Shown here piece by piece: positions 1 through 10,000 of a stretch of 64,000 nt of DNA (positions are counted from its first letter, which is position 1; every line of letters starts with the position of its first letter). The stretch is from Lineus longissimus (Eukaryota > Nemertea > Pilidiophora > Heteronemertea > Lineidae). The stretch covers positions 4,469,001-4,533,000 of the forward strand of contig NC_088326.1 in the NCBI RefSeq assembly GCF_910592395.1. The letters run 5' to 3'. Below the pieces are notes generated by a model that had not been told where the DNA came from, did not search any database, and worked only from the letters and a program-made list of their open reading frames with translations. Position numbers and translations under genes: made by a program.

Positions 1-567
1 ATTAACAGTCAAAAACACGGCCCCGTGACGGGCCGTGTCGCCTGTCGGCGAGTGTCAAATTCTGATATGTCTCATGAAAACGCTAATAAGATCATTTAGA
101 ATCATTGGAACTTTTTCAAATTCACTTATGCCATTGACAAGATATAGTACTACACTTCTACAAAGTTTGATGAAACTCCCAGCATTGATTTTTTTTTAAA
201 TCACGAAAATGTATGTATACAGAATGTGCACGGACCCTATCGCAGATTTAATTGCGTCCGGAGCCCGCTCCTGGCTCCCCTGCCGTTGGCCAGCCATACT
301 ACATAGTACGCACATGAAACGTCCACACAGGAGTAATGCAGCGAGAATTTGTACTGCATATAAGGGTCCTACCCAGTAAGTAAGTTCGGAGCAGAGAGAC
401 GCTGTGGCCGGCAACGGTCGGCAGTACCATGTTTGGGGTTCATTGAATAATTCGTCCCCCGTTCCCCCCCTAACAAGGGGGATATTTCCACCTCACAATG
501 AGGCAATTTTTAATTTTAAGTAATCGCGTAGTTCCACTTTTTTAGCTCAGATGGCGCCAACTGAGGT
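1..567. other. Intergenic, no gene recognised
   Basis: I see no credible coding region, RNA gene or repeat family here. Short open frames exist on both strands but lack any recognisable protein character. Confidence 0.5.
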
Positions 568-806
568 CCTGTCAAAATCATTGGCCTACCTGAGGCTGAT
601 GAGGAAACTCACGAAACTCTACAGGGTGGCCCAGAAAGGTTTTGATCCCTTGCACAATAGAATTCTATTGTGTGTGTCCATTGTGTGAGGGAAATTAATT
701 CTGGGCCACCCTGTAGTACATGAACTTGTCACCCTATTCAAAGATATCGGAGCGAAAGCGAAAAACGAGGACATTTCTGTTTTCCACCGCAACGGGCCTG
801 TGTATT
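568..806 (+). pseudogene. LINE ORF1-like remnant split by a MITE
   Basis: The reading frame before the MITE (568-619) and after it (716-806) translates to two pieces that resemble the RRM-like and C-terminal region of non-LTR retrotransposon ORF1 proteins: VKIIGLPEADEE on the left, and LFKDIGAKAKNEDISVFHR on the right. The two halves are in the same frame once the MITE and one TA are discounted, so the MITE landed in an already open coding frame. The fragment is short, has no start, and decays after about 806. Family assignment is by motif memory only. Confidence 0.45.
622..713. mobile_element. Mariner-type MITE, 92 bp
   Basis: The 15-bp perfect inverted ends are CAGGGTGGCCCAGAA and TTCTGGGCCACCCTG. 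They are flanked by TA on both sides (620-621, 714-715), the target duplication expected of Tc1/mariner elements. There is no coding capacity. The inner part holds a further short palindrome around GAATTC. Confidence 0.75.
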
Positions 807-1129
807 TTACCGTCGCTCTATATTGTTACCTGCAGAAATGACTTTCGGCCAATGAGACAGTAGTGCACAATATCTCTTCTGGATGTGCACTCCCCTTCAT
901 TGCTCGCCATGTTGCCAGGGAGTATACCAAGTCTTTGCTGAATGTGCCATGCCCCTTCACTATGCGTACTCTGTCTGATCTAGATGTGTACTCTCCTAAC
1001 GTAGTGCACCATGTTTCTACAGGGTGGACCTTGTCTCCACGCTTAAGAAAACTGTGTCTCATTTTCACATGGTGATTACTGATCATTTTCATCAAGGGAT
1101 TGCATGAAATCAGAACACCAGACCTGAAG

Positions 1130-1271
1130 AGACAGCAGATATACTGCAACAACCATAAAATAATATGCTGCCACAACCAGACCTGATAATACAACATATG
1201 CGAGATTGCAAATGCTGCCACAACCAGCCTGATGAGATTGCAGATACTGTCACAACCAGACCTGGCGAGAT
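1130..1271. repeat. Short degenerate minisatellite at the Polinton target
   Basis: Imperfect repeats of a roughly 40-bp unit containing 'tgccacaaccagacctgat' and 'gagattgcagatactg' run up to the left target duplication. A related phrase (tgctgttacacccag) resumes just after the right end, so the Polinton sits inside this small repeat block. Confidence 0.45.
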
Positions 1272-1277
1272 AACAGA
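1272..1277. repeat. Polinton target-site duplication, left copy (AACAGA)
   Basis: The six bases AACAGA lie directly before the element's first base and recur directly after its last base at 20326-20331. Six-base duplications are the norm for Polinton integration. Confidence 0.93.
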
Positions 1278-1531
1278 AGTAGTATATGGGCTACTTGGGG
1301 AAAATTATGAACTTTTGACCTAGTGACCTACTGACCTACTGACCTACTTTGTGTATGAGAAGTTTGAAAGTTGACCTGACCTAGTGACCTAGTTTGGATG
1401 ACCTAGTGACCTACTGACCTACTGACCTACTTTGTGTATGAGAAGTTTGAAAGTTGACCTGACCTAGTGACCTAGTTTGGATATGGTGTAAAATCTCCAG
1501 AGTGGGTCATGGCCTAGTAACCTACTTTGGA
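1278..1531 (+). repeat. Polinton left terminal inverted repeat
   Basis: Bases 1278-1399 match the inverse of 20204-20325 over 122 bp without a mismatch. After an extra 83-bp unit (1400-1482), the match resumes over 1483-1531 against 20155-20203. Protein-primed replication would start at these ends. Confidence 0.93.
1317..1482 (+). repeat. 83-bp perfect tandem duplication inside the left terminal repeat
   Basis: Unit 1317-1399 is repeated exactly at 1400-1482. The right terminal repeat has only one copy, so the duplication arose in the left end alone, or one copy was lost on the right. Confidence 0.9.
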
Positions 1532-1880
1532 CCTGACCTAGTGACCTAGTTTGGATATGGTGTAAAATCTCCAGAATGGGAAAGTTATGAACTTTTGACC
1601 TAGTGACCTGTTGACCTGTTGACCTACTTTCTGTGTGAGAAGTTTTCAAAGTTGACCTGACCTAGTGACCTAGTGACCTAGTTTTGATATGGTGTAAAAT
1701 CTCCAGAGTGGGTCATGGCCCACTGACCTACTGACATACTTGAGATATCCGAAGTTTAGACGACCTTGACTTGGTAAACCAGTTTGTGGATATTGTGAAA
1801 AATAACCAATTTGGGTTATAGCCTAGTGACATGGTGACATAGTAGACCTAACTTGAAGATACTGAAAAGAATAAGAGTGA
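1532..1880 (+). repeat. Degenerate 'gacctagtgacct' repeats, subterminal
   Basis: Further imperfect copies of the terminal-repeat motifs run inward from the left end: gacctagtgacct, and gatatggtgtaaaatctccag at 1554, 1686 and elsewhere. They lie in direct orientation and diverge gradually. No gene is visible. Confidence 0.7.
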
Positions 1881-1960
1881 GTCAGCACATATAATACTAA
1901 GGGTGTTGTAAAATATCTAAGAATACCACGTCAAGTTCATGTACAGCATTCCAAAGCAGC

Positions 1961-2400
1961 TTTGATAAGGAACAACTATAGCATTACAAACATAGATGAA
2001 GTATTTATATATTATGCTAACCACAAGGAGGAAGACTTCATATGGCAATTGGCCACTCTGTTCTCTTTGAACAAAAAGCGTTATTACATGGTACACCTAT
2101 CACCATTCATAAGGAACAACTGTAGCATGACATGCATAGATGAAGTATTTACATATTACACCAACCACAAGAGGGCAGACTTCATACTGCAATTGACCAA
2201 TCTGTTCTCTTTGAAACATGAAGCGTTATCATAAGGTACCCCAAGCAACAGCTTTGATAAGGAACAACTACAGTATGACAGACATAGATGAACTATTTAT
2301 ATATTACATCAACCTCAAGGAGGAAGACTTCATATTACAATTGGCCACTCTTTTTCCCTTTGGACCAAAAAGCGTTAGTACATGGTATGCCATTCAATAT
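1961..2400 (+). repeat. Three tandem copies of a ~146-bp unit
   Basis: Copies start near 1961, 2105 and 2253, each opening with (t)gataaggaacaac or cataaggaacaac. Spacing is about 144 and 148 bp. Each copy translates to a similar peptide with the core IDEVF/IDELF, an IYY or TYY, and DFI.QL. Copies 1 and 2 share a frame; copy 3 is out of frame because of the 148-bp step. A 90-residue frame (1962-2234) covers the first two. It could be a remnant of a repeat protein or a non-coding tandem repeat. Confidence 0.6.
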
Positions 2401-2485
2401 TTTTCTATTTCATGCAACAGAGTCTGCTAAAACAATATTCAGAAAAATATCACATTCAAAGTTACACCAACTCTGTACAGACTAA

Positions 2486-3018
2486 AGTCAACTGCCTAGA
2501 ACTTTTCACAAAGCACTCTACTAAAATGCATGTATGACATTATGCAAATGATGATTGGTGCAATTCACCAAATGGTAGTTTGGGTATTATGTATAATTTT
2601 TTGTAATTTTTGTCCTAATCAGGTCATAAACGATGGAACAACATAATTGTGATGATCGACCTAAATGCTGCTACCGTTTTATTTAATGACCCTAATTTGA
2701 CCATAAGTACTGGTAATTATTTTTTTCCCTTTGTTACATACAGATATTTTTCAACAACTTGTGTGATTCTTGTTTAAGATCAGGATTATATTATTGTTTA
2801 ATCATTCTGTTACTCATAGTCTTTTGAGACGGATGTCTATTGTGTTGTGGCTTTGGTGATATCAGGAGAATCTCATACCCAGAAACTTCACGGATATTAA
2901 ACTAAGGTAAGAATTTTTGATCTATTATTCCTTATTGTAGGCCTACAATGAGATTTATTTTTGGAGGTATATTTGGCCCTGAAAGGACCGTTTTTCCTGA
3001 TGCCCCTGGGTGAAAAGT
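2486..3018. other. Polinton internal non-coding stretch
   Basis: AT-rich, with no open frame of note and no recognised motif. It probably contains the 3' flank of the minus-strand gene that ends at 3019. Confidence 0.4.
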
Positions 3019-3369
3019 TTATGATGATGGTGTCAAACTTCTATGGTATATGATTGAAGCTTCCTCCAAGTCTAGGAATTCCTTCTCTTCATCAATTGTT
3101 CCACATGTACATAAACATGGACATGAATGTGCACACATATGGTTATTCAAAATTAGGTCCTTTTGAACATTTTTCATGAAGCAGTGTGTACATCTCTTTG
3201 CTTCACAGTTTGTACACTTGATGTGGTAGTTTTGGAAATGGTGATCTCCCAGCATACAGTCATCACACACACTGCCGTGCATAATTTCCAATCTTGTGCC
3301 AAATATAACTACGTTTGGTAGTTGTAGTGCTTTCCGCACACTTGCTTGCAGTTGTTCATATGTAGACAT
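3019..3369 (-). CDS. Cys/His-rich small protein, likely zinc-binding, function unknown
   Basis: This 116-residue frame is the only minus-strand gene I would support within the Polinton. Eleven cysteines (35, 38, 52, 55, 60, 63, 79, 83, 85, 87, 89) with interspersed histidines (43, 44, 49, 62, 77, 81) form CxxC pairs typical of RING- or treble-clef-type zinc binding. They end in a dense cluster (CPCLCTC). The tail is acidic. ATG at 3369 is the first methionine and begins MSTYEQLQAS. It is divergent from the gene starting at 3590, with about 220 bp between, a plausible bidirectional control region. I do not recognise the family; regulatory and host-interaction roles are guesses. Confidence 0.55.
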   Translation of the reverse strand: MSTYEQLQASVRKALQLPNVVIFGTRLEIMHGSVCDDCMLGDHHFQNYHIKCTNCEAKRCTHCFMKNVQKDLILNNHMCAHSCPCLCTCGTIDEEKEFLDLEEASIIYHRSLTPSS

Positions 3370-3589
3370 TGTGGTGCACTAATCTCAAATGAACTCTGAT
3401 AGATGCTGTCCATTCTTTATCTACTATGTGATATTTGTGAGTGAATCTGATTGGATATGAGTGTGTGATTATGAGAGGTCATATGCTAAAGAACAATGAC
3501 AAACTTGACCTTGAGCAAACTTCATTTGAATTTATCCTCAAAACACACAAAACACATTTTGGTTATCCATTTGGACCGAGATCGTCAAC

Positions 3590-4252
3590 ATGGAAGGACC
3601 GCTCCCCAAAACTGTGCTTGCCACTCTGAATTTCTGTCTGCATCAGGCATTCTATCCTGAAGGAAAGGATCCTGTTCATGGAGTTTTTGTAGTTGGGGAG
3701 AAGCTCTTTGATGAGCTGCTTGAGGGAAATGAAGAAAGAAAAATAATTTCTCATGGAAATGTCATGATAAATGATAATCTCTATGTACTTAATCGTACTA
3801 TTCCAGCGAGGCAAAAATATGGCCCTTTTACCATGGATGAAATATTCAAGATGGAGAGAACTAATGTGTTCACTGCTCCAGAATGTTTAGAGATACTTGC
3901 TAAATACAAATCAATTCATGTGTTATCAAACAGCAATGGCTGGAAGTTGTGTCCAAATGGCGAGATTGTATCAAACATGCATCCTCCTGAATATGTGAGA
4001 AGATCATTTCAGTTCACTTTTTCAACATACATCCCAGAATTAAAGAACTGTGAAGGTGTTATAATTGTTCCAAGTACAATTTCACGAGAGCAAGTACAGG
4101 ATCCGAGAATCACAGTGATAAAAAGGGACACATTTCACATAACAAAAGTAGAAACTGCTCCTGGAAAATGGTTCATTTTGCAAAGCTGCCGAACAGCTTA
4201 TTATGAAAATGACCCCTGTTTTTATTTAGCATTTAATAACTCAATCTACTGA
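3590..4252 (+). CDS. Hypothetical 220-residue Polinton protein
   Basis: An intact frame begins at ATG 3590 (MEGPLPKTVL) and ends at a TGA at 4250-4252. The protein is soluble-looking with mixed alpha/beta composition and no signal peptide or transmembrane segment. I recognise no motif. The composition and the well-formed frame, in contrast to the AT-rich surroundings, support coding. It lies between the divergent Cys-rich gene and the spliced gene at 4546, in the left accessory arm where Polintons carry variable cargo. Its role is unknown. Confidence 0.65.
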   Translation: MEGPLPKTVLATLNFCLHQAFYPEGKDPVHGVFVVGEKLFDELLEGNEERKIISHGNVMINDNLYVLNRTIPARQKYGPFTMDEIFKMERTNVFTAPECLEILAKYKSIHVLSNSNGWKLCPNGEIVSNMHPPEYVRRSFQFTFSTYIPELKNCEGVIIVPSTISREQVQDPRITVIKRDTFHITKVETAPGKWFILQSCRTAYYENDPCFYLAFNNSIY

Positions 4253-4545
4253 TACCACGATAGGCATTGCATTTGCTCTCAACACATATGAAAAGGTTTG
4301 TGTTTTGGTTGTGCGCAATCTGATAATTTTTCGCCAAACTTGCCAAAGTCACAACTCTTTTGGCTCCTGTCATTGAAATGGAGTCATATTTCTATTTGCT
4401 ATACAATGAGTCAGAATCATTACCTGTATGCAGCAATGACATGCATTCATTTAGCAACTCTTTCTATGACATGAACTCGTCAAACACAAAACTTCGCAAC
4501 AAACACTTCTCTATTCCTGTATATTACTTATTTTCAGTTATAATA

Positions 4546-6779
4546 ATGGAAAAGAAGACAATGGAACGGTCATGTGCAGCAGCAGCTGCTGTTAGTAATA
4601 AAAAATTGACATATGCCAATGTGGTTGCTGGAAAAAAGCCTCTTCCTATTCTTGGTAAGTTTTTCTTTCTTATTCTTCTTCATGCTTTATTTTTCAATGC
4701 TATAACAAAAAAGAACACAACTTTACGAAGTTAATGTAATTTCATAATAGAGTACTGTCTTTTTTCTTTTCAGACGGACCTGATTCCGAGGAGGAGTTCA
4801 CTTCTAAACCACATGAATGGGTAAAAGTGGAAAGGAAGAGGCCTAAAGAGGCAAAGAAAGGTGTGTAGTAAATAAATAAATTTGTAAATGTCTTGATATA
4901 TGCCCAAAAAAACCCATATATATATATATATATATATATTTATGCTTAATTTATTGAATGTGTATGATCTAATGATTACACCTTTTTTTTCTTCACAGGC
5001 CATTTGAAGCTCTATCTAAAAAAGAGGTCATTTAAAACTCAACTGTCAACTCCAAGAATGACAACAAAAAAAACGAGTAAGTGTGTTCATAACTGTTCGA
5101 GATCCTAATTTGTAATTTTTTTTCTAATTTTACATAGTCTTAAAATGAAAAAAAATTATCTTGTTATCTAAATCACAGCAATAACATGATCTACACTATT
5201 GATAATAGCAACAACAACAACAACAACTGAGAAGGATGTTTGATATAAACTTTTTTTACATTGTCCTGAATTGAAACAAAACTTTTTTTATTTAGAAGTT
5301 ACAAAAACGCCACCAGAAGAACCAACACCCTCACCACCATCACCATCAAGAACAACAACAACCCCTGGAAATGATGAAGAAAGAAAAGTTGGAAGAATAT
5401 CCCCGCCACTCCCACCACCTGTAACGCAGTCAACAACAACAACAATGGGCGAAAGAACGTACAGTGATTTTATAGACATTTTAAACGATTGGGTTTTGAA
5501 GAGAGCAGGTGTTGGGAAGATGTACCTCCCAAAATATTATGAAGGGAAGGAACGTAAGGAATTTCTTGAGGTAATGATGCCGTATTTAAATCCTACACTC
5601 TTTTTTTTACCATCGTCATCTGATGCTGGTTGTCAGGAAAATGCTGTGCCTGAAACGCCTCCTTCACCACCTCATCAATCTGTCATTATGGTGACTGATC
5701 AGCCGCATACGGTACGGGATAGTCCACATTTAAGGGATCTGCTGCAACGATCCAGCAATATTGATTTGGATCATGAGGAAGAAAAAATACCTCCTTCGCA
5801 AATTTATCGTCCCGATGGTAAAGACCTGAATGAGGTGTTTTTTGTTCCTGAATTTCATCAGTGTGTTGCTGGAGATCAGGAGGCGTTGGAACAAGAACAT
5901 CTGACAACTGAAATGCCTCAACCATCTGATGAGGATGTTGTTCTTGTTCCAGACTCTCCTGATCTAGTGAAACAGATGCCTGTCCGGGAAGATAGCAAAG
6001 AAAAAATACCTCCCCTAAACAGAGAATTGGAGGGGGTGCCATGCACACCAGAGGATCTTGCTTTGCTAGACTTCTCGGACTTGCTATATTATGAAGAAAA
6101 TAGGAAGTGCCATTCAAAAAGAGACAAATTACCAAACGGATTGCCTATGACAGAAAATTCGTCAGATGGGGACGTCCTGAAATATCTTTCAGGATCGTTT
6201 CCAGATAATGAATCAAATGTAACAGGCAACCAATCAGAATCACCACTCTGTACACCAATTGTAAACGTGGATTCTGATTCTCCTCTTCGAGGTCAAATAG
6301 TTCATAATCTCTTTGATGAGATTACGAATGGGAAAGTGCAACTTGAGGGGTTGCAATCATCACAACTTGGGCAGGATGTCCAACTCCAGCAGTTTCTGGA
6401 GTCGAACATCCTCACCAAGGCTGAGGAGCGTTCATCACTTACAACTAACAAGTTGCAAGAGGTGAACGAACCTCATACCTCCCAAGTTGCATCGACATCC
6501 TCCGCTTATATCAGGTCTGATCCTACTAAGCGGAAGCTTGACCTCGATGGGGGGAATTCAAAGAAGCGACAGAGGAGGCAGGACAGGGACTCTGTCTTGA
6601 GATCACTTTTGAAAAGTCCCAATGAAAGGAGACCTCCTCATGCAATTGGTGTTCTACCGGGTGGTAATGTTGGAAATGGTGTACCCCAGAAAGACAATCC
6701 CAACATCCGGGCAATTTTAAGTGGCACACATTCTGTGGTACACCCTTTCCATGATACCAAGATGGCGACGTCTTTTTAA
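4546..6779 (+). CDS. Four-exon Polinton accessory gene, ~585 residues, possibly joined to polymerase
   Basis: Exons are 4546-4654, 4774-4860, 4999-5076 and 5296-6779. Every internal junction has GT-AG ends (donors gtaagt, gtgtgt, gtaagt; acceptors after pyrimidine tracts at 4773, 4998, 5295), and all three introns are phase 1, giving one open frame of 586 codons. A further acceptor-like site (ttttcag, ends about 4536) lies just before the ATG, suggesting a 5'-UTR intron. The start MEKKTMERSC is followed by an alanine run and a YANVVAGKKP stretch. The middle is rich in Pro, Ser, Thr and acidic residues. A helical block lies around YSDFIDILNDWVLKRAG. Near the C-terminus is a bipartite nuclear-localisation-like cluster (KRKLDLDGGNSKKRQRRQ). 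It ends in the -1 frame relative to the polymerase, overlapping that open frame by 25 nt. No family recognised. Confidence 0.7.
4915..4939. repeat. (TA)n microsatellite in intron 2
   Basis: A run of alternating TA lies within the intron 4861-4998 of the spliced Polinton gene. Confidence 0.85.
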
Positions 6780-6886
6780 GGGCTTCGTCAAAAGACGACA
6801 AAAAAAACGTAGCCAATACTCAGATTGGTGGTCACCAGGTCATCAACCAAAATGGCCCTTCTTCTTTTTCTTCTTCTTCTCCTTCC

Positions 6887-6931
<45 letters not shown>

Positions 6932-7045
6932 AATGTTGACGAGTCGGACAATGAGATACATGGGCAAGCACATAACCATCCTCATGCACAGCCTGTTTTT
7001 CAAATTATCTCGCTCAAGGACATTAAAATAAGAAAATATGGCACG
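6755..7045 (+). other. Open upstream extension of the polymerase frame, no ATG
   Basis: The polymerase frame stays open from the stop at 6752-6754 to its first ATG at 7046. It encodes a serine run and an aspartate run (GAT repeats, 6887-6930), then a stretch ending QIISLKDIKIRKYGT that reads like the usual start of the conserved Polinton polymerase N-terminus. This suggests that the true protein starts further left, by splicing or by a frame change out of the preceding exon. Five T's abut that exon's stop (6773-6777, stop 6777-6779). Confidence 0.6.
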
Positions 7046-10000
7046 ATGGGTCAAGATTTGAAAATCAAAGTAACTGGAATGGAGCGAGGTACCTCTTTCA
7101 ATGATATCTTATTTCACATATCAAATGTTTTCGGAGAACTTTTAAATCGTCTCCTTCAGGATGTGCAGCCCCAAGACAGAGTCCGACTTGTCATATCTGG
7201 TCAAGGACTTAGACATATCAGTATTCCATTCATTTCACCAGATCAACTCACAGTCGAAAAGATCATGAGTGAAATCGAGAGAGTTACTCAATCAAATGAC
7301 TCATGGCTTTTCGAGGGCGAGTTTTTCGTCAATTTCATACACGCCCCTCTTCCCATTGGCGGTTTGTATGCAAGAGGGATTGCCTCTCTTCATCAAAAAG
7401 TCCGCGAAAAGTCATGCTTCATCGAAATTCAAAACAAAGATGACGAATTATGTTTAGCCAGAGCCATCATCGTTAGTAAAACTCGTATAGATAACCATCC
7501 ACAACACCAGTCAATCAGACATCCCAATAGTAAAAAACAAGGTGAAATGGCGGCCGAGCTTCATGAAAATGCGGGTGTTCCAAAATCCAAATGCACCCTC
7601 AAAGACGTCGCTAAATTTCAAGCACACCTTTCACCCGATTATCAGCTCGTGGTATATTCTAGTTTATATTTCAACTGCATGTGTTACAGAGGACCCCCTG
7701 CACCGCACCGCATAAATCTGTACCACTATGATGAGCATTTTGCTCCAATCATGTCTATGACAGGGTTCTTTGAGAGGTCTTATTATTGTCCGCACTGCGA
7801 CAAAGGTTACCAAAACGATAAAACCCATGTCTGCGAAGCTACGTGTGCATGTTGTAAAACAGACACCGGTTGTGATATAGTTAAATGGACAAACTGTCCC
7901 AAATGTAGACGTCTTTTCAAAAGTCAAGCGTGCTATGAAAGACACCTTGTAAAAAATGATGCCGCTCATTCCGTTTGTGAACTTTTCATAAAATGCTTGA
8001 AATGTGATAAATCATATGATAAACGAAACAAACACCAATGTTTTACAACGTATTGCCATATTTGTGGTATGAATAAACCACATGACCACAGATGTTTCAT
8101 CAAAAAACCAAAGCAGAAGAAGAAGGGTGCAATGAGAGATTTTATGAAATTTGTATTTTACGACTTTGAATCCACCCAAGAAAAAATTCTAGAAAATGGT
8201 GAACGAGAGCACATTCCAAACTTGTGTATTGCACATCGTTGCTGCCTCTTTTGTGGAATAGAGGAAAGTGCTAAGAATGATGATGAATTAAAATGTATTT
8301 TGTGTGGTGATGAACGAGAAGAGAAAGTATTCCGTGGGGAAAATACTGTCGTAGATTTTTGCGAGTGGCTATTCAACGGTTCAAATATAGGTAAAGTGGC
8401 AGTGGCACACAACAACAGGGGTTACGATGCCTTTTTCATTATTCAATACCTTCATAGTGTAGGGATCAAACCAACAGATGTTATTCAAGTTGGCCAGAAA
8501 ATTCTTTCATTCGAAGCAGCTGGAGTGAAATTTCTCGATTCTCTTAGTTTTCTGAACATGCCTCTTAGCAACTTTCCCAAAACCTTTAATTTCACTGAGA
8601 TGAAAAAAGGCTACTTTCCACACCATTTCAATACAAAAGCAAATGAAAAATATATCGGAGAAATCCCCGACATTAAATATTTCGACCCCGACAGTATGAC
8701 CGTGGAAGGGAGAAAAAAGTTTCTTCTGTGGTATAATGGCCAACTTGGAAAACCCTATGATTTACAAGAGGAACTGGAATCCTATTGTCAGAGTGACGTC
8801 ACCATTTTGAGAAGGTGTTGTGTTCGCTTTGTGGACTCATTCGAATGCTTGCTAAAGGTGAATCCTTTTAAAGAAAGCGTAACTATAGCATCAGCTTGTA
8901 GTAGAGTGTTTCGACAAAACTTCATGACCCCCTCTTCGATTGCTGTTCTGCCACCTCATGGTTACACATTTGACAAGCAGTCCAACATTGGAATAAAGTG
9001 GTTGGAATGGTTGATGTTCAAAGATAAAGATATCAACATATGTCATGCCGGCAATGGGGGTGAAAAATCCATTGCCAATTACAAAGTGGATGGTTTCGAC
9101 GAACAGAATAATGTCATTTATGAATTTGATGGTTGTTTCTGGCATGGATGTGAAAAATGCTTTCCGCACAAGGACACTATGAACCCCCGCATTGGTACAA
9201 CTATGGGAGAACTTCGTGAAACCACAACGTTTCGGCGAAATTTCCTGAAAGGTTGTGGTTTCACAGTCATTACGAAGTGTGAATGCGATTTTAGAGAAGA
9301 CATTAAAAACGACCCCCAACTTGCTCAATTTACAAAAGACATCATCATCAGCGAGCCCTTGAACCCCAGAGAAGCTTTTTTTGGCGGTCGCACAAATGCT
9401 GTCAAACTTCATCACAAATGTACAGAAAACGAAAGTATAAAATATGTAGATTTCACATCTCTTTATCCTTGGGTCAACAAATACCAACACTATCCACTAG
9501 ATCACCCCAAAGTTTTTAGAGGTGAAAATATTCGGAAAATAGACCCAATGAAATGCGAAGGCCTCATAAAGTGCAAAATATTACCGCCAAAGAAACTCTA
9601 TTTCCCTGTATTGCCTATGCGTAGAGACAAGAAATTGAAATTCTCTCTTTGTGCCAAATGCGCTCTTGAATCCTCCAAAATATGCAACCATTCTGATGAA
9701 GACCGAGCACTTGTGGGTACTTGGGTTATTTTTGAAGTAAAAAAGGCCATTGAAAAAGGCTATAAACTTCTAGAGACTTTTGAAATTTGGCATTTCGAAA
9801 AAACAACCAAGTATGATAAGGTTGAGAAGGAGGGGGGTATATTTGCGGGTTACATCAATCATTTCTTGAAGCAAAAGCAGGAGGCAAGCGGGTGGCCAGA
9901 ATGGTGTCGTACAGAGGAGGATAAAAACAAATACATTGACGATTATGAGAAAAACGAGGGAATCCAATTGGACAGGGGGTTAATTGGTGTTAATCCAGGG

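Noticed and set aside
826-1221. 131-residue minus-strand frame before the Polinton
   Set aside because: It spans the degenerate repeat block and has no protein-family character.
6825-7054. Poly-Met and poly-Ile frames over the GAT run
   Set aside because: They are other-frame translations of the aspartate run ahead of the polymerase.
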